Positions 25,074-33,681 of a DNA stretch of 64,000 bases are shown one piece after another. A model generated the notes under the pieces. The model was not told where the DNA came from. It did not search any database and saw only the letters and a program-made list of their open reading frames with translations. The stretch is from Hymenobacter perfusus (GTDB taxonomy: Bacteria > Bacteroidota > Bacteroidia > Cytophagales > Hymenobacteraceae), in contig NZ_RWIU01000005.1 of the NCBI RefSeq assembly GCF_003944765.1, positions 406,069 to 470,068 on the forward strand. The letters are read 5' to 3'. Both the position numbers and the translations under genes were made by a program. Positions within the stretch are counted from its first letter, which is position 1. Every line of letters begins with the position of its first letter.

Positions 25074-25772
25074 ATGCAGAAGTTCACCGTAGAACGCCTC
25101 ACCTTTGATACCCTCACCCAACTGCCTAACTCCTGGGAACCGGCCGATTATAAGGACCTGCTCACCAAAACCGGCTACGACAACCCCGACGACATAGCCG
25201 CCAACGAGCTGACCGACATGGCCCACATGGCCCTCACTGACCTGGAGCCCACCGAAGCCGCCCAGCTGGTGCTGGAGTATCTGTTCGAAGACCAGCTCAC
25301 CACCGGCCAGATCGAAAACCTGGCCCACCAGATGCTCACCGAAAAGCTCTGGGAAGAAAACCCTGAACTGGAGCAGCACGAAGGTTTCTTCAAGGCCACC
25401 CAACTGCTCTACACCGCTTACAATGGCAAGTTCCCCCGCGCCGAAGCCGTGCAGTTCCAGGTGCAGCTCACCGCCGAAGACGCCGAGGCGCTGAGCATCT
25501 TCGACCAGCAGCCCGAAGCCCCGCTCCTACGCCTGCTGGCCCAGGGCATGCCCGATAACACCTTGCTCAAGCGCCTTTTCCACGAGCAACTCGACGGCAC
25601 CAGCTTCCCCGAAGCCCCCAGCATCATCTGGCAGCTCACGCCTTCGAAAAAAACCGAGAAATCCGTAGTCTTTGACGTGGTCAGCTCCGCCTACTGGCTC
25701 GATGATTTCAAGTACGCCGACACCTACGAAGCCACCACCCAGGCCGACGCGGTAGCCGAAACGGCGGAGTAG
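25074..25772 (+). CDS. Unknown acidic protein
   Basis: 232 residues, strongly acidic (Glu/Asp rich), no signal and no membrane span. The first 110 residues are helical (ELTDMAHMALTDLEPTEAAQLVLEYLFEDQ); the second half has alternating strands (VQFQVQLTAEDAEALSIF, SIIWQLTPSKKTEKSVVFDVV). GC-rich codon use fits the core genome. No family recognised. It lies 240 nt after the reductase, separated by a palindrome. Confidence 0.7.
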   Translation: MQKFTVERLTFDTLTQLPNSWEPADYKDLLTKTGYDNPDDIAANELTDMAHMALTDLEPTEAAQLVLEYLFEDQLTTGQIENLAHQMLTEKLWEENPELEQHEGFFKATQLLYTAYNGKFPRAEAVQFQVQLTAEDAEALSIFDQQPEAPLLRLLAQGMPDNTLLKRLFHEQLDGTSFPEAPSIIWQLTPSKKTEKSVVFDVVSSAYWLDDFKYADTYEATTQADAVAETAE

Positions 25773-25777
25773 CTTTC

Positions 25778-25805
25778 AGTAGCGCGAACTTTGTAGTTCG
25801 CGCTA
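25778..25805. repeat. Palindrome GTAGCGCGAAC, repeat family D
   Basis: 11-bp perfect arms (GTAGCGCGAAC / GTTCGCGCTAC) around a 6-nt loop, right behind the unknown acidic gene. Same sequence as two copies near 22033-22119. Confidence 0.75.
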
Positions 25806-25904
25806 CGACCGGCCCAACCTCATCCGGCCCCCGTTACCCCAGGGCAGCGGGGGCCGAATGGTGCAGATGGCATTGGTAACACTGGCGTAATACACCGGAC
25901 ACAT

Positions 25905-25952
25905 TCATGAAATGATAATGCCGCACTTTGTGCCAGCATTATCATTTCATGA
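25905..25952 (+). promoter_or_regulatory. 16-bp perfect inverted repeat overlapping the porin start codon
   Basis: TCATGAAATGATAATG (25905-25920) is exactly complementary to 25937-25952, which contains the porin ATG (25949-25951). The 16-nt loop itself holds a GCAC/GTGC mini-palindrome. As RNA this buries the start codon in a stable hairpin; as DNA it is a candidate operator for a dimeric regulator. Confidence 0.7.
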
Positions 25953-27157
25953 AGAAACTGTTAATCACCCTGTTGCTGCTGGCTGCCGGCCGGGCCCACG
26001 GCCAAGCCGCCGACTCGGTTTCCTCGGAGCCGGCCCCGACGCCTAAGTGGTATCAAACTGTCTCCATCCGGGGTTACGTGCAGGCCCGCTACAACCGGCT
26101 GCTGGAAACCAACCCCGACCTCACCTGCGAGCAGTGCGACCGGTCGTGGGGCCGCAACGGCGGGTTTTCGCTGCGCCGGATTCGCATTATCTTCTTCGGG
26201 CAATTGCACGAGCGGGTGTATTTCTACCTCCAGCCCGATTTCGCCAGCACGCTCAGCGGCAGCTCTTCGCTGAACGCCACGCTCCTGCGCGACGCCTATT
26301 TTGATGTGGGCCTCGACAAGGCCAGCCAGTTTCGGGTGCGGCTGGGGCAGAGCAAGATTCCGTTTGGGTTCGAGAACATGCAGTCCAGCCAGAACCGCTT
26401 GGCCCTGGACCGCAGCGACGGTATCAACAGCTCCTTTTCCAACGAGCGGGATCTGGGCGCCTTCCTGTACTGGGCCCCCACGGCCGTACGCCAGCGCTTC
26501 AGCCGCCTCGTGAAAGACGGCCTGAAAGGCTCCGGCGACTACGGCGTGGTGGGCCTCGGCGTATTCAACGGCCAGACCGCCAACCGCCCCGAGCTCAACA
26601 ACCAGCGCCAAATCGTAGCCCGCGTCACGTACCCGCTGGAAATCGGGGGCCAGATCATCGAGCCGGCATTGCAGGCCTACACCGGCGAGTACGTGGTGAA
26701 CCGCGACCAGCTGTCCAGCGGCGTGAAGCACCGCCCCGACCTGCGCTACCCCGACCAGCGCATGGCCGCCACCTTCGTGGTGTATCCGCAGCCCTTCGGC
26801 GTGCAGGCCGAGTACAACGTGGGCCGCGGCCCCGAGTTCAACCCCAGCACCGACAGCATTGAAACCCAGCGCCTGCACGGCGGCTACCTGCTCCTCAATT
26901 ACCGCCTGCAATACAAAGGCCAGCAGTTTTACCCCTTCCTGCGCGCCCAGTACTACGACGGCGGCAAGAAGCACGAGCGGGACACCCGCAGCTACCAAGT
27001 GCGCGAGGCCGAACTGGGCGTGGAGTGGCAGCCCTTCCCGAGCTTCGAGCTGGTGACGATGTACACCCTCTCCAACCGCCGCTTCGAGGATTTCCAGAAG
27101 CCCGACAACCGCCAGCGCGGCGGCCTGCTGCGCCTGCAGGCCCAGCTGAATTTCTGA
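25949..27157 (+). CDS. Outer-membrane porin of the phosphate-selective O/P type
   Basis: 402 residues from the ATG at 25949. A signal peptide (MKKLLITLLLLAAGRAHGQ) is followed by a beta-barrel typical of the Porin O/P family: IRGYVQARYNRLLE, GGFSLRRIRIIFFGQLHERVYFYLQPDF, FRVRLGQSKIPFGFENMQSSQNRLALDRSD, and a C-terminal strand ending in Phe (LLRLQAQLNF), the usual outer-membrane insertion signal. Such porins take up anions including phosphate; specificity here is not proven. A perfect inverted repeat overlaps the start codon, pointing to translational or transcriptional control. It is followed by a family A palindrome. Confidence 0.88.
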   Translation: MKKLLITLLLLAAGRAHGQAADSVSSEPAPTPKWYQTVSIRGYVQARYNRLLETNPDLTCEQCDRSWGRNGGFSLRRIRIIFFGQLHERVYFYLQPDFASTLSGSSSLNATLLRDAYFDVGLDKASQFRVRLGQSKIPFGFENMQSSQNRLALDRSDGINSSFSNERDLGAFLYWAPTAVRQRFSRLVKDGLKGSGDYGVVGLGVFNGQTANRPELNNQRQIVARVTYPLEIGGQIIEPALQAYTGEYVVNRDQLSSGVKHRPDLRYPDQRMAATFVVYPQPFGVQAEYNVGRGPEFNPSTDSIETQRLHGGYLLLNYRLQYKGQQFYPFLRAQYYDGGKKHERDTRSYQVREAELGVEWQPFPSFELVTMYTLSNRRFEDFQKPDNRQRGGLLRLQAQLNF

Positions 27158-27190
27158 GGTGGCCTGTTATCTTGCTGAGCCGAGGTAAAG

Positions 27191-27290
27191 ACCGTCATGC
27201 TGAGCGCAGCCGGAGCATCTCTACCGCTTCGTTGCAATAGCAATCCAGATAAAGCGGTAGAGATGCTTCGGCCGCGCTCAGCATGACCGT
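27191..27290. repeat. Long palindrome, repeat family A copy 2
   Basis: Arms contain GTCATGCTGAGC and GCATCTCTACCGCTTCG as in copy 1. It lies between the convergent porin and pectinesterase genes and may end both transcripts. Confidence 0.75.
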
Positions 27291-27311
27291 TGTGGATATT
27301 CCAGTTCCGCC

Positions 27312-28328
27312 TCAATCGGCCGTGGGGTCCCAGTTGCGCAGCACGTTCTGGCGGGTGTACTGCCGGGCTTCGGCCTCGGAAAGCTGCCGGGCCCAATTGA
27401 CGCGCCTGGCGGGGGCGGCTCCGGGGCCGCGGCTCTGAAACTCGGCGTAGCGGGCGGTTTGCTTGTTACTCTCCTTGTCCCAGTGGTCCCAGCCTTCGGG
27501 CTTGATCTGCCGGCCCAGCTCGCAGCCTATAAACACGGTTTTGGCGTAGGGCCGCCAGGGCCGGCCCAGGTAGAAGCTGTTGGCCGGGGCGTCGCCGGTT
27601 ATGCGGCACTGGTTGAACACGTAGCCGTAGCGGGTGCTGTCGGGCGTGGAAGCGGCCGTGACGAAGCCACTGGTTTTGCAGAAAATGGTGCACTTCTCAA
27701 ACCACGCCGTGCTGCTGCCGAAGATGAAATCCACGGTGCCTTCGATGTAGCAATCCTGGTAATACTGGCGGCTGCCGTAGCCGTAGGTGTACAGCGTGTC
27801 CTGGAAACCCAGGAAGCGACAGTTCCGGAACCGGGCTTTGTCGCCGGCCACCCACACCGCCACCGCCTGCCCCACCGGCCCCGAGGAGTTCTGAAACGTG
27901 AGGTTTTCGGCCGTGAAATCGGAGCCGTAGATGTAGCAGCTGGCCGAGCCCGACGTGCCTTTGTCTTCCCCGAAAATGTTCTTTTTCTGGTTGTAGTCGT
28001 CGTACGTCAGGATGGTTTGCTCCCGGTCCTCGCCCACCAGCTGCACGAATTGCTTGGAGCCGGCCAGCAGCAGCTTCTCCTTGTACACCCCTTTTTTGAC
28101 GAAGATGGTCGTGACTTTCTTTCGGAAATCGGGCACGGCATTGAATGCCTCCTGCACCGTCCGGAACTGCCCCGACCCATCCTGCGCCACCACAAAATCG
28201 TAGGCCGGTGCCACCTGCGCCTGACTCAGCAGAGGCCAAAGCAGCGCCAACACCAGCAGCAGACGCGTCAGACTATTACGGGTGGAAAGATTGGCAAACG
28301 AACGCACATTCAACGGCTGGAAGGACAT
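27312..28328 (-). CDS. Pectinesterase (carbohydrate esterase family 8), exported
   Basis: 338 residues from the ATG at 28328; the frame opens upstream but this start gives a signal sequence (LTRLLLVLALLWPLLSQAQ at about residues 19-37). All signature blocks of the right-handed beta-helix family are present: GVYKEKL, VGQAVAVWV, GFQDTLYTYG with the acid/base Asp, GTVDFIFG with the nucleophile Asp, and LGRPWRPY with the catalytic Arg. It removes methyl esters from pectin in the periplasm or outside. No polysaccharide-utilisation genes (SusC/SusD) adjoin it. Confidence 0.93.
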   Translation of the reverse strand: MSFQPLNVRSFANLSTRNSLTRLLLVLALLWPLLSQAQVAPAYDFVVAQDGSGQFRTVQEAFNAVPDFRKKVTTIFVKKGVYKEKLLLAGSKQFVQLVGEDREQTILTYDDYNQKKNIFGEDKGTSGSASCYIYGSDFTAENLTFQNSSGPVGQAVAVWVAGDKARFRNCRFLGFQDTLYTYGYGSRQYYQDCYIEGTVDFIFGSSTAWFEKCTIFCKTSGFVTAASTPDSTRYGYVFNQCRITGDAPANSFYLGRPWRPYAKTVFIGCELGRQIKPEGWDHWDKESNKQTARYAEFQSRGPGAAPARRVNWARQLSEAEARQYTRQNVLRNWDPTAD

Positions 28329-28509
28329 AGGCAGGGTAATGTAGCAGCCATCGAAAACAGGTGCTACTCCGAGCGAAATCACCGCTGATTCTTCGGAGGC
28401 ATCAAGCTACATGATACTGCTAAGGGCTGGTTTATGACAGCAGAAGTGCCGTTATTTCCTCGCAAACGATGTCGGGAACGTTGCCGCGTCGTCAGAACCT
28501 GTTTGCTGT

Positions 28510-29118
28510 ATGCCTTCTCCACTAGCCCAATTCCTGCAGCAGCACGCCACCAAACCACTGGATACACGCTTATTGTATTACGAGCTGCCTACCTGGATTC
28601 GCTTTGACCTGCAAGGCACCCTTTCGCCCGATGACGCCGGATACTTTGCTCAGGTCTTGCATCGAGCCAGTACCCTATTCGAGGCAGCCTTCGCACCGAC
28701 TGACGAGGTGTTGCTAGTGTACCAGAAACACCTATACAAACGTCACCGAATCCGCAGCAATAGCTACTTGTTCCAGCAGATGGGCATCGGCAAGCGAGAC
28801 ATCACGTTTCGTAATTGGCGGGCTATACCTAACCCGAAGTGGTATAGTGAGGGCCGTTGGAACGAGGCACTTTATTCTACCGCCGCGGCCCAGATACCGC
28901 ATCAAGCGCTGCTGGCCGCCATCAGCTACCAGGATTTTCCAGACCAGAACAAGACAGCAATTCATGGTCGGCTCCACTTTTTCAACCGGACCCGGGGACT
29001 CATTTTCTTTATGTACGATGACCGTGGCCTACTCATCAGCAGCAACACCCCTGAGACAACCCGACCCTTATATCAGGAATACAAGACTGGATTCTCGACT
29101 ATGACCGAAAAACCATAG
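28510..29118 (+). CDS. DUF3885-like protein, unknown role
   Basis: 202 residues, soluble. The pattern DEVLLVYQKHLYKRHRIRSNSYLFQQ, then HGRLHFFNRTRGLIFFMYDDRGLLISSN and a final LYQEYKTGF resembles the DUF3885 family of small unknown proteins often found among immunity or phage-like genes. It is AT-richer than the flanking pectinesterase and fabI. The assignment is from motif memory and is moderate. Confidence 0.65.
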   Translation: MPSPLAQFLQQHATKPLDTRLLYYELPTWIRFDLQGTLSPDDAGYFAQVLHRASTLFEAAFAPTDEVLLVYQKHLYKRHRIRSNSYLFQQMGIGKRDITFRNWRAIPNPKWYSEGRWNEALYSTAAAQIPHQALLAAISYQDFPDQNKTAIHGRLHFFNRTRGLIFFMYDDRGLLISSNTPETTRPLYQEYKTGFSTMTEKP

Positions 29119-29162
29119 ACGCGCTGTTTGCAGACGCTACTCCCCGCAACACCTGAACGCAA

Positions 29163-29191
29163 CAACGCCCAGCCAAACCGGCCGGGCGTTG
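29163..29191. terminator. Possible terminator between DUF3885-like gene and fabI
   Basis: 8-bp stem (CAACGCCC / GGGCGTTG) with a GC-rich loop that can extend it. No T-run on either strand, so weak. It lies between two convergent genes. Confidence 0.4.
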
Positions 29192-29216
29192 TCGTTCACT
29201 GGAAAATTCGAACAGG

Positions 29217-30035
29217 CTACTGCTTGGCGTTCGACATTAGCTCTACGATTTCCTCCGAGATGCCGGTGGTGCTGAAGCCGCCGTCGTGCATGAGGTTCTG
29301 CATGGTCACGTAGCGCGTCAGGTCCGAGAATAGCGAGATGCAGTAGTCGGCACAGGCTTCGGCCGGGGCGTTGCCCAGCGGCGAGAGGCGGTTGGCGTAC
29401 TCGTAGAACGCATCGAAGCCGCTGATGCCGGTGCCGGCCGTGGTTTTGGTGGGCGACTGCGAGATGGTATTCACGCGCACTTTCTTGAGCTTGCCGAGGC
29501 GCTGGCCGTAGCTGCGGGCAATGCTTTCGAGCATGGCCTTGGCCTGCGACATGTCGGTGTAGTCGAGGAAAGCGCGTTGGGCGGCAATGTAGCTCAGAGC
29601 CACGGCCGAGCCCCACTCGTTGAAGGCGTCCTGCTTCTCAGCCACGGCCAGCATCTTATGGAACGACAGCGCCGACACGTCGAGCGTTTTCTGGTACCAC
29701 TCGTAGTTCAACTCGCCGTAGTGCTTGCCCTTGCGGATGTTGGCGCTCATGCCGATGCTATGCAGCACGAAATCGAGCTTGCCGCCGAGGTGCTCCTGGG
29801 CTCCCGAAAACAGCTTCTCCAGGTCCTCCATGGAGGTAGCATCGGCCGGGATGATGGGCGCGTTGCACTGCTCCGAGAGTTTGTTGATTTCGCCCATGCG
29901 CATGGCCAGCGGGGCGTTGGTGAGCACAAAGCGGGCCCCTTCGGCGTGAGCCTTCAGGGCGACTTTCCAGGCAATGGATTCTTCGTTTAGCGCGCCGGAA
30001 ATGATACCGACTTTGCCCGCGAGCAGGTTTGACAT
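29217..30035 (-). CDS. fabI: Enoyl-ACP reductase (NADH), FabI
   Basis: 272 residues. It reduces enoyl-ACP in the last step of each fatty-acid elongation cycle. The FabI-type Rossmann start (GKVGIISGALNEESIAW) and the long-spaced catalytic pair Tyr149 and Tyr159 with Lys166 (ALSYIAAQRAFLDYTDMSQAKAML) are intact. C-terminal substrate-loop sequence (PTKTTAGTGISGFDAF) fits. It lies downstream of recN in the same direction but separated by a repeat-rich 124-bp gap. Confidence 0.95.
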   Translation of the reverse strand: MSNLLAGKVGIISGALNEESIAWKVALKAHAEGARFVLTNAPLAMRMGEINKLSEQCNAPIIPADATSMEDLEKLFSGAQEHLGGKLDFVLHSIGMSANIRKGKHYGELNYEWYQKTLDVSALSFHKMLAVAEKQDAFNEWGSAVALSYIAAQRAFLDYTDMSQAKAMLESIARSYGQRLGKLKKVRVNTISQSPTKTTAGTGISGFDAFYEYANRLSPLGNAPAEACADYCISLFSDLTRYVTMQNLMHDGGFSTTGISEEIVELMSNAKQ

Positions 30036-30039
30036 CTTG

Positions 30040-30157
30040 AGTGATTTAGTGATTTAGCGACTTAGTGAGCAGGAAAGTAATGCATCCCTTTCCATTTCAT
30101 TACCAACAAGAGGCAGCAAGTTAAACAATCACCAAATCACTAAATCACTAAATCACC
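30040..30157. repeat. Inverted clusters of a GTGATTTA octamer between fabI and recN
   Basis: Left cluster 30040-30066 contains two to three copies of GTGATTTA-like octamers in tandem. Right cluster 30128-30157 has the complementary TAAATCAC in tandem. The two can pair over about 27 bases with offsets. Confidence 0.6.
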
Positions 30158-30159
30158 AT

Positions 30160-31833
30160 TTACCCCGCCATTTCCACCCCACGCAGCGCCAATAGCTCCC
30201 GGGCACTCTGGGTGGCGTGCTGGCTGGGATTGGCCCCGGAAATCATCTGGGCAATTTCCTGGATACGCTCCTCCTGGCTGAGCTGACGGATGCGGCTCAC
30301 GGTGCGGTCGGCGCGGTCTTCTTTGTACACGAAGTAGTGCGCGTCACCGGCGGCGGCCATCTGGGGCAGGTGGCTGATGGCAATGAGCTGATGCTTTTTG
30401 GCCATCTGCTGCATCATGCGGCCCACTTTCACCGCAATTTCGCCGCTGATACCCGTGTCAATTTCATCGAACACGATTGTCGGCAGAGCCGTCTTATCAG
30501 CCAGCATGTACTTAATGCACAGCATCAGGCGCGAGAATTCCCCACCCGAGGCGGCCTTGCTCAGCGTCTGGGGCTGGGCGCCTTTGTTGGCCGAAAACAG
30601 GATACTGATACTATCGGTGCCACTGGCGCTGGGTGCGCATTCCTGGTGCTGCACCACAATGCGCGCGTGCGGCATACCTAAATCCATAAGCAAGGCGGCC
30701 AGTTCCTTTTCGAACTTCGGAAACACTTTGCGGCGGGCTTCTGAGAGGCGCAGCGCCTGTTTCTGCACGGCGGCCAGGCTGGTTTCCACCTCCCGGCGCA
30801 GGCGGCTGATTTGCTTATCCAGGTTAAGTACGGAGCTTACTTTGTCGCGCAGGTCAGCGCGCACGGCCAGCAGGGCTACCACATCCCGCACCTGGTGCTT
30901 GCGCTGAAGACTGTAGAGTACGTTCAGGCGGCCCTGCAGCTCATCGATACGGGCCGGATCACCCTCTGTACGGCGTTCTACCGCCTCAATTTCGGCGGCC
31001 ACGTCGTGCAATTCAATCAGGCAGCTATCCAGGCGGTGCTTTAATTCCCGCACTGGTTCTGAGTACGCCGCAATCTGGCCCAGCAGCGTGGCGGCGTCCT
31101 TCAGGGCACTGGTGGCGCAGTATTCATTTTCTGCTATTCCCTGGAGCGCATGGGTGAGCTTGAACTTGATTTCCTCAGCGTGCTCCAGCTCCTTTACTTC
31201 CTGCTCCAGGTCATCCTGCTGCTCATTATCCAGACTGGCCTCCTCCAGCTCATTGAGCAGAAAGCTGTGGTAATCCAACTCTTTGTTAGCCTGGGCCACC
31301 TGGTCTTCTAACGCCTTCAAGTCGGCATCCTGCTTGCGGTACTGCCGATAAGCGTTGCTGTACTGGCCCCGCGTGGACACTAACCCGGCGTACAGGTCCA
31401 ACAGATTCAGCTGAAACATGGAGTCGCCCAACAGCAGCGTATCGTGCTGGGAGTGGATATCCATGAGGTTAGCCCCAATATTGCGCAGGGTTTCCAGCGT
31501 CACGGGCGTATCGTTGATGAAGGCGCGGCTTTTGCCAGCCGGACTGATTTCGCGGCGCAGAATACATTGCCGGTCATAGTCCAAGTCTTCGGCCTCGAAA
31601 ATATCCTGGAGTTGATATCCGCTGATATCAAACTGCCCCTCAATCACACACTTCTTGTCGGTGTCGAAGAGCATGCGGGAGTCGGCGCGGTTGCCCAGCA
31701 GCAGCCCAATAGCCCCCAGCATAATCGACTTACCCGCTCCTGTTTCGCCGGTAATGATGTTGAGCAGCGCCGATGGCCGCAACTCCAGCTTCTCAATGAG
31801 GGCGTAATTCTGAATCCGCAGATCAACCAGCAT
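30160..31833 (-). CDS. recN: DNA repair protein RecN
   Basis: 557 residues from the ATG at 31833; the frame opens 12 nt earlier. An SMC-like ATPase that joins broken DNA ends. Walker A is GETGAGKS at residues 29-36. The middle is a long coiled coil (about 150-370, AQANKELDYHSFLLNELEEASLDNEQQ). The C-terminal half carries the ABC signature region LSKAASGGEFSRLML and Walker B PTIVFDEIDTGISG. Position behind DUF4835 and the coaC-coaB pair is the arrangement common in Bacteroidota. Confidence 0.95.
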   Translation of the reverse strand: MLVDLRIQNYALIEKLELRPSALLNIITGETGAGKSIMLGAIGLLLGNRADSRMLFDTDKKCVIEGQFDISGYQLQDIFEAEDLDYDRQCILRREISPAGKSRAFINDTPVTLETLRNIGANLMDIHSQHDTLLLGDSMFQLNLLDLYAGLVSTRGQYSNAYRQYRKQDADLKALEDQVAQANKELDYHSFLLNELEEASLDNEQQDDLEQEVKELEHAEEIKFKLTHALQGIAENEYCATSALKDAATLLGQIAAYSEPVRELKHRLDSCLIELHDVAAEIEAVERRTEGDPARIDELQGRLNVLYSLQRKHQVRDVVALLAVRADLRDKVSSVLNLDKQISRLRREVETSLAAVQKQALRLSEARRKVFPKFEKELAALLMDLGMPHARIVVQHQECAPSASGTDSISILFSANKGAQPQTLSKAASGGEFSRLMLCIKYMLADKTALPTIVFDEIDTGISGEIAVKVGRMMQQMAKKHQLIAISHLPQMAAAGDAHYFVYKEDRADRTVSRIRQLSQEERIQEIAQMISGANPSQHATQSARELLALRGVEMAG

Positions 31834-31913
31834 AACATGAACCAAATGAGGCCGGTACGCCGGCCGCAGCTACCAAAAAAGTGAGGCTACGGGCCGGCTG
31901 CACAAAACCGCGT

Positions 31914-31938
31914 CTAGTAGCTTTAGCAAAGCTACTAG
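31914..31938. repeat. Small hairpin between DUF4835 gene and recN
   Basis: 11-bp perfect stem CTAGTAGCTTT / AAAGCTACTAG, 3-nt loop. No T-run follows on the minus strand, so termination is doubtful; it may mark mRNA processing or attenuation before recN. Confidence 0.5.
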
Positions 31939-31985
31939 TTCATTTAGTCAGATGCTAATTAATTTTGCCCTCGGATTTCCCCAGA

Positions 31986-32909
31986 TCAAGGTTGCCGCAG
32001 AATGGTCTGGTATTTCGCCGAGTTGGTCGGGTCCATTTCCGTAAGCAGCGTGGTTACCTGGGTTTTCTGTTCCTGACTGGGGCTGGTACGAAACACATCC
32101 GAAATTTCGGCGGCTTTGGTGGTGAAGAAGGCCCGGGCCAGTAGGGTGCCGGGCCGCCGCTGTACGGCCTGCTGCACGCCCTGCAGCGCCGTAGCCATAC
32201 CGGCCCGGGCCTCCTCAGGCTTGGTAATAAAGATGTCCATTCCCTGCCGGTAATACGCGTAAATGGCGCTCCGGAAAGCTTCCAGCTGTGGGTCCTGCAG
32301 GTTGTTGAGCAGCCAGTACCGGTTACCGTTGTTGGTATCCTTCCAGCCCTCGTCGGCCTCATTGGTCACGTTCTGGGAGGCCGCATTGACCAGAATCGTG
32401 CGGGCCCGGTCATAGTACGGCGAGCCGCTCAAGGGCGCGAAGCTGTCCTGGTCCATCCCGATGATGATGTAGGCATAGAAGGTCAGCAAAGACGACAGGT
32501 TCCCCACAAACGTGTTCTGCGAGTAGTCAATCGGGTTCTGGGGCGAGTAGTTGAAAATCCAGCCCCGGTCAGCGAAGCTCAGCACGTTGGTTTCGTAACC
32601 CGTACCGTACACCGGCCGCGTACTCAGAATCCGGACGGTGGCTTTAAATGTCCCGTTCTGCGGAATTTCGGTAATGCCCACGAACACCTTACAGCGGATT
32701 TTCTCCTCAGGGCGATACACTTGGTTGGTGAAGGCGCGGGTATTCAGGAACGTCTGCATGGCGTTCTTCATCTCCTGCACCAGCTGCCGGTCGGAAATGG
32801 TCACGTTTTCGGTGGTTACCGTTACTTCGGACAGCAGCTCCTGCGCCTGTACCGGAAGCGTGAGCAACAGAACGGGCAACAGCAAAAATAACGGCAGAAA
32901 CTTACGCAT
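31986..32909 (-). CDS. DUF4835 family exported protein
   Basis: 307 residues. A signal peptide (LPLFLLLPVLLLTLPVQAQ) is followed by a domain typical of DUF4835, found across Bacteroidota beside coaBC and recN: LLSEVTVTTENVTISDRQLVQEM, ILSTRPVYGTGYETNVLSF and YAYIIIGMDQDSFAPLSG are diagnostic. The function is unknown. Its start overlaps the end of coaB by 8 nt, so the two are cotranscribed. Because of its conserved place beside bamD and coaBC, a role in envelope assembly is plausible but unproven. Confidence 0.9.
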   Translation of the reverse strand: MRKFLPLFLLLPVLLLTLPVQAQELLSEVTVTTENVTISDRQLVQEMKNAMQTFLNTRAFTNQVYRPEEKIRCKVFVGITEIPQNGTFKATVRILSTRPVYGTGYETNVLSFADRGWIFNYSPQNPIDYSQNTFVGNLSSLLTFYAYIIIGMDQDSFAPLSGSPYYDRARTILVNAASQNVTNEADEGWKDTNNGNRYWLLNNLQDPQLEAFRSAIYAYYRQGMDIFITKPEEARAGMATALQGVQQAVQRRPGTLLARAFFTTKAAEISDVFRTSPSQEQKTQVTTLLTEMDPTNSAKYQTILRQP

Positions 32910-33555
32910 GAGGATGGGGCAAACGGGTCAGAACGGCGCGGACAATATCACGGGCCACTTCAGCTTTAGATTTCAGGTCGAAGATAGTTACCCGCCCGTC
33001 AGCTTCCAGCAGCGTGATTTTGTTGGTATCATGGCGGAAACCGGCCCCGGCGTCACGCAGGGAGTTGAGCACCACGAGGTCAAAATTCTTACGTTGCAGC
33101 TTACCGAGGGCGTGGGCCTGCTCGTTCTCCGTTTCCAACGCAAAACCCACGGAAAATTGTTCGGACCGCTTGATTTTCCCCAGCTCGGCAGCAATATCCA
33201 CGTTCTTCACCAGCTCCAGCAGCAGCGTGTCGCCTGCCTTCTTGATCTTGTTTTCGGCAACGTGCGCCGGCTTGTAGTCAGCCACGGCCGCCGCAAATAC
33301 CCACACATTGGCCATAGCAGCCTCGGCCACGGCGGCCTGGTACATCTCATCCGCCGTCTGCACGCGCACCGTCCGGATGGAGGGGCTGGTTGGGTCGGGC
33401 AGATTGGTCGGGCCGCTGATGAGGAGCACCTCCGCGCCTTCCGCCGCAAACGTCTCGGCCAGCGCGTAGCCCATTTTGCCCGTGCTGTGGTTGCCGATAA
33501 ACCGCACCGGGTCTAGCGGTTCATAGGTAGGGCCGGCAGTAATGAGGACGCGCAT
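32902..33555 (-). CDS. coaB: Phosphopantothenate-cysteine ligase (CoaB), stand-alone
   Basis: 217 residues from the ATG at 33555. It makes phosphopantothenoylcysteine from phosphopantothenate and cysteine with a nucleotide triphosphate, a step of coenzyme A synthesis. The family motifs are ITAGPTYEPLDPVRFIGNHS, STGKMGYALAE, the lysine motif VAENKIKK and FALETEN. In most bacteria this is the C-terminal half of the CoaBC fusion; here it is a separate frame 126 nt after coaC. The gap has stops in all relevant frames and no degenerate coding, so this is a real split and not a frameshift. Confidence 0.9.
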   Translation of the reverse strand: MRVLITAGPTYEPLDPVRFIGNHSTGKMGYALAETFAAEGAEVLLISGPTNLPDPTSPSIRTVRVQTADEMYQAAVAEAAMANVWVFAAAVADYKPAHVAENKIKKAGDTLLLELVKNVDIAAELGKIKRSEQFSVGFALETENEQAHALGKLQRKNFDLVVLNSLRDAGAGFRHDTNKITLLEADGRVTIFDLKSKAEVARDIVRAVLTRLPHPHA

Positions 33556-33681
33556 GGGCGAAGTCAAAATAAAAAGGTGCAAGGGAAAAGTGCCATTGAT
33601 TAGTCAGAGCACGGGGTTGGCATACGCTAATCAAAGATATGATTCAGGCGCCTGATGAAAGCCCCTTTGACTTTTCACTTT

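Noticed and set aside
33556..33681. Frameshift between coaC and coaB
   Set aside because: The gap has no coding character in any minus-strand frame and both proteins have natural ends, so the split looks real.
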